Origin: CAYFJO01 sp964343305
Lineage (GTDB): Bacteria; Planctomycetota; Planctomycetia; Pirellulales; Pirellulaceae
DNA length: 38,408 nt
Direction of reading: 5' to 3'
NCBI GenBank assembly: GCA_964343305.1
Contig: CAYFJO010000054.1
Coordinates: forward strand, 1-38,408
Below the pieces are notes generated by a model. That model did no database searches and was not told where the DNA came from. It saw only the letters and a program-made list of their open reading frames with translations. Below, one piece after another: positions 31,816 to 38,408 of the stretch. A program made the translations under genes and the position numbers. Numbering within the stretch: the stretch's first letter is position 1; each line of letters opens with the position of its first letter.

Positions 31816-32610
31816 CTAATCTTTCTCAAAAATCTCCGGCGCTAACGTGACCGTTCCGATGTCCGTCGTCTCGCCGTTGGCAAATGACAGCTTCTTGCGA
31901 CCAAGCAGCCACGTCGACTTCTTGCCATCGATGGTAACTTTCTGCACGTAGCCAGCTCTTTCATGATAAAAGCGAAACGTCCAATCGCCAGCGGGCACAT
32001 TCTTGATTTCGAATTCCCCGTTCGCATCCGTCGCGGCCATGTAGGGATGATCCTTGACCAACATACGGGCTGTCATCCAGGGATGAATGTTGCACCCCAC
32101 CGGAACGGGCAGGCTCTCTGCGATTTCGAACTTCTGATCCAGCTTTCCGCCGGCGGGAATCAGCGGATTAATCGGTGTGTTCTTGAAACAGTCGATCTTC
32201 GTGTTATGGGCCACTTCGTCGGGATTGGTCATCGACAACGTTTGTGTCGTACGCAGCAACACTGCATGAGGCCCAAAGCTGCAACCCTTATTCGCTAGTT
32301 CTATTTTGGCCGTAGCGGATTTCGCATAAGACGGATGTGCATCAGGTTTCTTTTCACTCCTGCCCAAATACAAGAACACAAACAGATCCCGGACACCGCC
32401 GTCTTTGCCGACCACTAACGTCTCGTCAATGATTTTGTGCTTGCCACAAAACTCGACGTCCTTGGTCGGCTTGATTTCTACGGGATCAAGCTTGCCATCG
32501 TAAACGAATTTACCTTTCAGTGTCCCCCATTCCTCCTGGGCGTCGGCCGACGACAAGAAGACACAAAGAGTCAATAAGGCGGCGATTGTCTTGAAATTCT
32601 GCATTTTCAT
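31816..32610 (-). CDS. Secreted plastocyanin-like (cupredoxin) protein
   Basis: A 264-residue protein with a signal peptide ending near SSADAQ. Candidate type 1 copper ligands are the His in EVAHNTK and the Cys and His in CNIHPWMTARM, with Met nearby. The beta region NGEFEIKNVPAGDWTFRFYH follows. Similar to the 330-residue lipoprotein downstream and to proteins annotated as methylamine utilization or cupredoxin-like. AGGAG lies upstream; it is better spaced (eight bases) from the second ATG at 32604 than from the first at 32610. It could shuttle electrons or copper to the CuA site. Confidence 0.78.
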   Translation of the reverse strand: MKMQNFKTIAALLTLCVFLSSADAQEEWGTLKGKFVYDGKLDPVEIKPTKDVEFCGKHKIIDETLVVGKDGGVRDLFVFLYLGRSEKKPDAHPSYAKSATAKIELANKGCSFGPHAVLLRTTQTLSMTNPDEVAHNTKIDCFKNTPINPLIPAGGKLDQKFEIAESLPVPVGCNIHPWMTARMLVKDHPYMAATDANGEFEIKNVPAGDWTFRFYHERAGYVQKVTIDGKKSTWLLGRKKLSFANGETTDIGTVTLAPEIFEKD

Positions 32611-32781
32611 TTCTCCTCACTCGACGCGACGGTTTCCGTGCCGACGGCGAGTTAACTAGGACTGCCCATGAGTCCCTGGGCAATGGCTTTGGTGCCGAGA
32701 CGACAGTGTCACGACAACCACAATTCGGAAGTGACTGACAACCAACGTGCCAGCAAACAGGCAGGAAGGAACGATGAAGAT

Positions 32782-32787
32782 ATTATA
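32782..32787 (-). promoter_or_regulatory. Candidate -10 element (TATAAT) before cupredoxin-like gene
   Basis: A perfect TATAAT on the minus strand lies in the 256-base gap between the giant cytochrome and the cupredoxin-like gene, about 170 bases before that start. No good -35 box stands at 16-18 bases, so the evidence is partial. It may mark an internal promoter for the downstream oxidase genes. Nothing else is recognised in the gap besides short dyads such as GGGCA/TGCCC near 32665. Confidence 0.35.
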
Positions 32788-32866
32788 CCTAACAGTGCCA
32801 CGCTCACCATTGCCGTTCTAGTCTCAATTCTCCTGCAATTAGGGCTATGTTGTCGTTTTGATTCGA

Positions 32867-35800
32867 TCAGTTATCGGAAGTGTCGTCAGTGCCGGACGCA
32901 TCAACAACCGTTGAATTGTTCTGCGTTGAACCATCCGTCGCATCTTCGGACGCAGCACTTTCCTCGGCTTTCGCTTCGCCTTGCGGCGAGTTTCGGCGCA
33001 CCGAGTATTGATCGAAGTTCATCAAAAGATCGACCAGTGCGTCAAGTTGCTCGGTGCTCGTGCCGCGGTACAACGACTGGCTCATCCCACCTTGGTACGG
33101 AGCGTTGGGCCGATAGGGAATCATTTCAGGCATCGACGTATACGGCAAAACATGCTTTGGCCAGGCGACCCATCGGCGGACATAATCAGGCCGCAAACGC
33201 CGATAGATCTGGCCCAAATCCGGAGCCTTGTCCGAATCGTACCCTTGCGGCTCAAAGTCCCCGATGATGTGACATTGAACACACCCGTTCTTGCCCGACA
33301 CCATCTTCATTGCGTCGTCAAATCGAGTCGTGCCCGAACCGTTTTCTGCCTCGCTCGCTGGCGCGTTTGCTGAATCCCCGCCACTACCCGCACCCGCGGC
33401 GTACTCCCTTTCCTTGTCGGACATGCGCAACGCGCTGCGCTGGCTGCTATGGGAGTACGGATAATTCGCGCCATCGATCGCGGCAAAGTAATTCGCCAAT
33501 TTGGTCGCCTCTTCCGGCGACATGTTAAATCGCGGCATTTGCAACACGACGGCCGGACGAATCGGATAGGGATCCAACAAGAAATCGTGCAGCCAATCCG
33601 TCTGAACTTTGGCACCTTCACCAACCAACGGCGGCGGCACCCAACCCCAAGACTCGTCGGCCTTGCCTCGCTTGCCGGGATTTTTCCTCGGCTCCGATTT
33701 GGCCAGTCGTGGAACCAGATACTTCGCTAGAAAACCACCATCACTCGGCTGTTGGCGGTCGATCAAACCTGCCGATAAATTGAGTGCTTGAACACCCGTC
33801 TGGAACGAACTGCCGTCAATCGCGGCGGGCTGATAAAGATCAAAGTATCGTACGAGTTTACTCAAGTCGAAGGAGAAGTCTTCGGCATCGATGATTCCCA
33901 CCTCTTCAACATCGCCATCAATTTCGATCACTCCGTCGATTGCGGCACGTCCATCTTGTTTGCTGATCGTAGGCAAGCCGTGCAATGTTGCGTGCAAATT
34001 GCCTTGACGATCGGGCTTCGCGGACGCCGCCAATTCGTCAGATGAAAACGTCGGCTTGAGGAAAGGGAATGTTTCTTTTGTCGCTTGCGCCTCAATCGCA
34101 CCGGACGGGTACGTAACATCCCACTTCTGGGTTTCCAGCATGTGACAAGCAGCACAGTTAAACTTGTCCAGAACCTTGCGGCCCTCCACAATCGCCTTTC
34201 GCTGTTCGTTGGGCTTATAGATATAAACGGGACGAGGTGGATCCGCGATCAATCCTAACACAAACGTTACGACGGCTTCGCGTTCCACGTCCGTGAACGG
34301 GAATTGCGGCATCCGCAATCGTTCGTTGTACTTGGCGTTGTCCGTCTGGTGATAATCATAGCTGCGCGGTTCGACTAGCTTTTGATAGATGAAACCCGCC
34401 CGATGTCCCGACAACAAGGCGTCTCGATAGAAACCAGCATCCTCTGGGCCGAACATGCCTGGCTGGTCGTGCTCGTCATCATGCTTCTCTTCGTGCTTCT
34501 CTTCACCGTGCTCATGCCCGTGATCATCGTGACCCCCGGCATGACCGTGCAAGTAATTGGCAATGTGATTGAAGGCCAGCTTGGATGTGTCTTTACGTCC
34601 CCAGTCAGCCAGTCCGGTTCCGATCGGCTTGGCACCTTCGAATCCAGGGATGTCATGACAACCAAAGCAACCATATTTGCCGATCGCCTTGCGGCCGATG
34701 TACATCAGTTTTTCATCGACGCCGATTTCGTTGCCCACCAATTCAATTTCGGCACCCTTCAGTTCGTCGCGCAACTTCTCTGGAATTCCGCCAGTCAAGT
34801 ATTGGGCGGCCTTGCGTTTGGAAAACGCGTCTTCCAGATTGATACGCACGACCTGGTCCAGCGTCTTCTTGCTCGCCGCACCCAAGCCTTCTCGTGACAG
34901 GTTCGATGGGCTTGGCTGCCAGTCATTTTTTGATTCGTCGGACAACAGGAATTCGACGATATCCGCCGCCGGGTCGGTAACCATCGTTACCTCGCCCTCC
35001 GGAGTCTTGTGCTCAAATCGATCCAGGAACAGTTGAGGCATCTTCGTGCGAGCGTGATAGCTCGACGGATCCTTCAGCCAACTGTAAAGCCAACTCTTTC
35101 CATCTTCATGCGCGAACTTGGCTCCTACGCCGGACAAATCGGGCCCCTGAACGATCTCCATCGGACCGCGATATGCTTCGGCATCCGCGAATGCCTTGTG
35201 GCTGTGACACGCCAGACACCCGCGTTCTGCAACCAGCGACTTGCCTCGCGCCGCGTCCGGTGCTTCCACGTCCGTCTCGCGTGTCGCGTATTCGTACGCC
35301 TGACTGCGGTTCAACAAGTACGTTGAAATCCCCAGAATCTCGATCGGCTCGTAGACTTCTTCCAGTCCAACAAGATCTTTGGCAAGCTGGCGCTGGTTGG
35401 TCTTTTCGTCGTCAAACTTCGCGACGATCTTGCCGTACAACTTCAAGCGATCGTCCGCGTGACCGGGATGTTCGGCCACGTGGACAGCCAACTCTTTGAG
35501 TTCTTTGTCACCCAGCACCTCAGCGAGCGTCGCGGCGGCGACTTGGGCTTTCTCATTAACTCCGTGCTCCAAATGCTTGCGAAGTCCAAAGAACTGCGGC
35601 ATCCGCGACTGGGGCCGAAAATGGTTCGGTTCGCGAATCCAATCGACGAGAAAATCTTCCTTCACCTTATGTTTGATGTAACGCAAGCTCGGGCCCGCTT
35701 TTCGCAAAGTTCCGGGCGTTTCCACGTCCTCCAGCAATTCCGAAACTTGGTGAGACTCGCGAGCCAAAGACCGGCCGTACTCATTGCCGTCCCACTTGGC

Positions 35801-38408
35801 GTCTAAGTCGAGCAACTGCTTGAGTCGCCGACGCGTTGCGTTGTCGGTGGGCATCGCAACAAGCGTCTCGGCATGCTCTTTGACAGTGGTAAGAGTTTCC
35901 CAATGCCGATTGATCGGCGCTAGTTTCTCACGTACCGGAACGGCTTCTGCATCCAACTTCTCTAACTCTTGCTCAATCTCGCCCAACCGCGCGTCAACAT
36001 CGGTCGTGGGCATCCCGGCAGTGGTCAACTCTGCTTTCTTGACAGTCAACTCATCTTTTTCTTCGAGCAGCGGCGTTTGCGGTGCCAAGACGGTGGCCAT
36101 CTCTTCGATCAACGGCTTTCGCAAAGGCTCGAACTTCTCGAACCGCCTGGGCAGGTGCGACAACAACTCGGAGGCTGCCGCAAAATATCCCGGCTCGGCA
36201 CGCATGTCCGGACCAACTCGCTCATCCGGTTTGTCGTAGCCATTGATTTCGTGACAACCATAGCAGCCATATTTCCGAATCACTTTGTAGCCCTGGACAA
36301 CTTTCGGCGCGGGCGGGTCCGGAAACTTCTTGCTGGGCTCCAGTTCCGTCACATCATGGTGGCATTTCAGACAGCCGCTTTCCACAAACCGCTTGGGATA
36401 CATCGGAAAGATCCAGTGATGGTTGTCGAACCAGCCGTGATCGTGCGCCCAAGTCTCCTTTTGAAGTTTGTTGTTGGGTGTGTGCGATGCCCACTTAAAT
36501 GCCGTGGCACTCCCCTGCCCTTCGTGACAGATCGAGCAACCAAACTCGGTTGCCTTGTGCAGACTCAACGATCCGACAAACAAGTCGAGCCGTGGATGCG
36601 TTGTGAAAGGTTGTGGCAGACCACGCCGCACGGTCAATCGAATCGGTTGGCCCCAACCTTCTTTCTTGCGACCCATCAACAACATTCGCAATGCGTGTTG
36701 CGGGTTTTCGACCTTGTCGCCGTTGATGAATTCGATCACGTCACCGGTCATCAGCCCACGACTGATGTTCGCGTCCTCGGATTTCGCAAGGAAATCCGCC
36801 TGAAACGCACGTTCGCGAATCAATTCACCGAGCACTTTGCCGGCATCATCTTCGCCGGACGCCAGAATCGCCTGAGCACCAAGCGAACTGATCAGGTCGC
36901 GCCCCTGGCTCGTGCTTCCGAACAAGCTCGATTCAAAAAAGCCACCCGCCGTTTCGCTTTTGACCTTCACTTGAACAAACGCATCGCTGCCTTTTTTCAG
37001 CGACACGAATTCATACGTTTGAATGTCATCGACTTTGTGCGTGACGAGTTGCACGCCGCAGTGCGGGGCCGCAGCGTTCAGGCCGCTGATGAGCGACTCG
37101 GTTGTCCGAGCCCCATCGTAAACTGGCGTCTCAGTACCCTCGATCCGAACAACCAAAACCGGCTTGCCCTCTTGATCTTCGTTCGTGATCGCCAACACCG
37201 CGTGTCGGTCGCTGCCGGTGATTTCAATCTCCAGCGAAAAGTCGTCCAGGGCGACGACGTCTGTCAATTCCGCGTCGTCCGACCCCTGGTGCTTAAACGC
37301 GGTTGCGGCCAAAGGCACACTTGCCGGCAGCGCGAGTGTCGTATCGTCCAGCCCGCTGGATCCCTGTCCACTCCATTGCGAGCCACCTTTCCTACTGGCT
37401 TGAACGAATACTTGCGAACCAACGTCCGTGGAAGACAACATCACGACACCCTCTCGCTCCGTTGCTTGGACGCCCGTCACGCTCGTTGCCTGATTGATTG
37501 CCGCTACCACATCCGACAACGTCGCGCCCTTGCTCACCGTGATGTCTTCAAAGCCGCGATTGCCCAGCACACGAAGTTCAAAACCGCCTTCGACCGCCAA
37601 CGCATCGTTGGGAATGTTCACGGTCGCCGGTTTCGGCAACAGGTCGCGGGCGAACGGCTGAACAAAACTCACGGTGGCATCGTTGCGGTCCAAAATGTAC
37701 TGGTCGCTGTCCGCCAAACGAATTCCGTAAACCTGCCACAAGGTCAGCGGCAATTCCTCGCCATCGGCCGACGTCCGCGGCGTTGGCAAACCATCGGCGG
37801 GTGGAGTGGTGAGAATCAAGTCAACGAGTTTGTCATTCACAAATGCCGGATCGACCGAGGACCCCGGCATGGTCTTTTCCATCGCCTGGTGGCAAGTCGT
37901 ACAGCGATCATATCGACGCACCCGACTAAAGTTGAAATCAATTCGGTTTTCGTCATCCCATTTCGTTTCGATTTTCAGCGGCGAGTTAAACGCATCCAGA
38001 ATCGGCAGCTCAAGCCATCGCTTGCCGAGAAACGGAAACGATCCCGTGAAATAGGTTGATCGACGCTCGACATTGGCCGTTTTCAGTCGCTTGATGCCCG
38101 CTTGATTATCGTCCAGCGCTTTTTGAGCCACCACTTCATCAGCCGTCAATCTCTTAAAAATCGCTTCGAGGTCTTCCCGATGCTCGTTGCGCGCCTCATA
38201 TTTTGTGTTGATTGCCTCGACCTGGTCGGCGTTTTTTTTGACTCTGTCTTGCGAGCCTTTCAGCTTATCAAACTTATCGTCTCGAACGTCCAGACCGAGG
38301 TCGCCCTTTGCCGCGTCCACATTAGCCGATTGGAACTTGCGGAACCGCAATTCAAGATCTTCGCGAAACTTGGCTGTTTTGACGAACTCTTGCAGTTCAG
38401 CAAGGATC
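32867..38408 (-). CDS. Giant octaheme cytochrome c with PDZ-like and flagellin-IN-like modules (partial, N terminus outside window)
   Basis: At least 1846 residues; the frame stays open to the right edge, so the start lies beyond it. It opens with a charged coiled-coil-like stretch, then FTGSFPFLGKRWLELPILDAF, as in large planctomycete cytochromes near cytochrome b. Eight CxxCH heme sites follow: 37889-37903, 36524-36538, 36359-36373, 36251-36265, 35204-35218, 34655-34669, 34142-34156 and 33269-33283. Candidate Met ligands include SRMPQFFG, TKMPQLF and LRMPQFPF. Between hemes 1 and 2 are two beta modules resembling flagellin IN motifs (about 37385-37600 and 36955-37240) and a PDZ-like domain (about 36605-36770, GLMTGDVIEFINGDKVENPQ). 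A coiled coil lies near 35900-36100, a His/Glu/Asp-rich stretch near 34450-34550. No internal stop or frameshift. Likely a periplasmic electron conduit and scaffold; its place as first visible gene of the oxidase cluster suggests it feeds the downstream carriers. Confidence 0.9.
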   Translation of the reverse strand, partial: ILAELQEFVKTAKFREDLELRFRKFQSANVDAAKGDLGLDVRDDKFDKLKGSQDRVKKNADQVEAINTKYEARNEHREDLEAIFKRLTADEVVAQKALDDNQAGIKRLKTANVERRSTYFTGSFPFLGKRWLELPILDAFNSPLKIETKWDDENRIDFNFSRVRRYDRCTTCHQAMEKTMPGSSVDPAFVNDKLVDLILTTPPADGLPTPRTSADGEELPLTLWQVYGIRLADSDQYILDRNDATVSFVQPFARDLLPKPATVNIPNDALAVEGGFELRVLGNRGFEDITVSKGATLSDVVAAINQATSVTGVQATEREGVVMLSSTDVGSQVFVQASRKGGSQWSGQGSSGLDDTTLALPASVPLAATAFKHQGSDDAELTDVVALDDFSLEIEITGSDRHAVLAITNEDQEGKPVLVVRIEGTETPVYDGARTTESLISGLNAAAPHCGVQLVTHKVDDIQTYEFVSLKKGSDAFVQVKVKSETAGGFFESSLFGSTSQGRDLISSLGAQAILASGEDDAGKVLGELIRERAFQADFLAKSEDANISRGLMTGDVIEFINGDKVENPQHALRMLLMGRKKEGWGQPIRLTVRRGLPQPFTTHPRLDLFVGSLSLHKATEFGCSICHEGQGSATAFKWASHTPNNKLQKETWAHDHGWFDNHHWIFPMYPKRFVESGCLKCHHDVTELEPSKKFPDPPAPKVVQGYKVIRKYGCYGCHEINGYDKPDERVGPDMRAEPGYFAAASELLSHLPRRFEKFEPLRKPLIEEMATVLAPQTPLLEEKDELTVKKAELTTAGMPTTDVDARLGEIEQELEKLDAEAVPVREKLAPINRHWETLTTVKEHAETLVAMPTDNATRRRLKQLLDLDAKWDGNEYGRSLARESHQVSELLEDVETPGTLRKAGPSLRYIKHKVKEDFLVDWIREPNHFRPQSRMPQFFGLRKHLEHGVNEKAQVAAATLAEVLGDKELKELAVHVAEHPGHADDRLKLYGKIVAKFDDEKTNQRQLAKDLVGLEEVYEPIEILGISTYLLNRSQAYEYATRETDVEAPDAARGKSLVAERGCLACHSHKAFADAEAYRGPMEIVQGPDLSGVGAKFAHEDGKSWLYSWLKDPSSYHARTKMPQLFLDRFEHKTPEGEVTMVTDPAADIVEFLLSDESKNDWQPSPSNLSREGLGAASKKTLDQVVRINLEDAFSKRKAAQYLTGGIPEKLRDELKGAEIELVGNEIGVDEKLMYIGRKAIGKYGCFGCHDIPGFEGAKPIGTGLADWGRKDTSKLAFNHIANYLHGHAGGHDDHGHEHGEEKHEEKHDDEHDQPGMFGPEDAGFYRDALLSGHRAGFIYQKLVEPRSYDYHQTDNAKYNERLRMPQFPFTDVEREAVVTFVLGLIADPPRPVYIYKPNEQRKAIVEGRKVLDKFNCAACHMLETQKWDVTYPSGAIEAQATKETFPFLKPTFSSDELAASAKPDRQGNLHATLHGLPTISKQDGRAAIDGVIEIDGDVEEVGIIDAEDFSFDLSKLVRYFDLYQPAAIDGSSFQTGVQALNLSAGLIDRQQPSDGGFLAKYLVPRLAKSEPRKNPGKRGKADESWGWVPPPLVGEGAKVQTDWLHDFLLDPYPIRPAVVLQMPRFNMSPEEATKLANYFAAIDGANYPYSHSSQRSALRMSDKEREYAAGAGSGGDSANAPASEAENGSGTTRFDDAMKMVSGKNGCVQCHIIGDFEPQGYDSDKAPDLGQIYRRLRPDYVRRWVAWPKHVLPYTSMPEMIPYRPNAPYQGGMSQSLYRGTSTEQLDALVDLLMNFDQYSVRRNSPQGEAKAEESAASEDATDGSTQNNSTVVDASGTDDTSDN

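Noticed and set aside
35969..38059. Long plus-strand open frame (about 696 codons) opposite the giant cytochrome
   Set aside because: It mirrors the codon pattern of the cytochrome frame, has no recognisable domain and is rich in Arg and Gln, as expected for an antisense shadow of a GC-rich gene.
29276..38408. Alternative complex III (Act) cluster
   Set aside because: No iron-sulfur/molybdopterin-like ActB, NrfD-like ActC/ActF or pentaheme ActA pattern is present in the window; the giant cytochrome has a different layout.

Overview
The window reads as a piece of a planctomycete chromosome, most likely from the Pirellulales/Rhodopirellula side of the phylum. This is an inference from gene content: two DUF1559 pseudopilin-like proteins, a J-like/leucine-rich-repeat membrane protein, a MoxR-DUF58-BatA-VWA cluster, PQQ-like propeller proteins, very long multiheme c cytochromes, many GTG and TTG starts, and short palindromic repeats between genes. 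I saw no rRNA, tRNA, CRISPR array, integrase or transposase.

Layout. (1) 50-2597, minus strand: an MBOAT O-acyltransferase preceded by a membrane-anchored SGNH-like protein, probably a polysaccharide O-acetylation pair. (2) 2769-5382, plus strand: two tandem, clearly duplicated DUF1559 proteins with type IV prepilin-like N termini and a good terminator between them. (3) 5647-7881, plus: a J-like domain, membrane segment and leucine-rich repeats, followed convergently by a small membrane protein (7898-8392, minus). (4) 8483-18231, minus: PQQ-like propeller protein, MoxR AAA+ ATPase, a three-gene insert (tiny zinc-ribbon-like ORF, DUF433, DUF5615 PIN-like), DUF58, BatA/VWA and VWA/amidotransferase-like proteins, all packed like one operon. 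(5) 18447-19001, minus: a nucleotidyltransferase-like protein whose DxD motif reads D-V-G. (6) 19143-38408, minus: a respiratory cluster of 16 genes running off the right edge.

The respiratory cluster, in transcription order, holds a giant octaheme cytochrome c (N terminus outside the window), two plastocyanin-like secreted proteins, a diheme cytochrome c lipoprotein, cytochrome oxidase subunits II and I, heme A synthase, heme O synthase, oxidase subunits III and IV, an ABC-2 exporter, a SCO copper chaperone, a DUF420 protein and two tiny membrane proteins. It encodes an A2-type heme-copper oxidase (YSHPAVY motif in subunit I), its heme-a synthesis, copper delivery and several candidate periplasmic electron carriers. 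Subunit II has no heme c of its own, so the cytochromes and cupredoxin-like proteins are the natural candidates for donors.

The most unusual features are the giant cytochrome (eight CxxCH motifs, a PDZ-like domain, and two stretches resembling flagellin/hook IN modules inserted between hemes 1 and 2), a subunit III with roughly 180 extra residues in its P-side loop, a subunit II carrying three acidic aspartate-rich repeats, and a toxin-antitoxin-like module sitting inside the MoxR operon. All functional statements rest on reading motifs and context by eye; no database search was possible.
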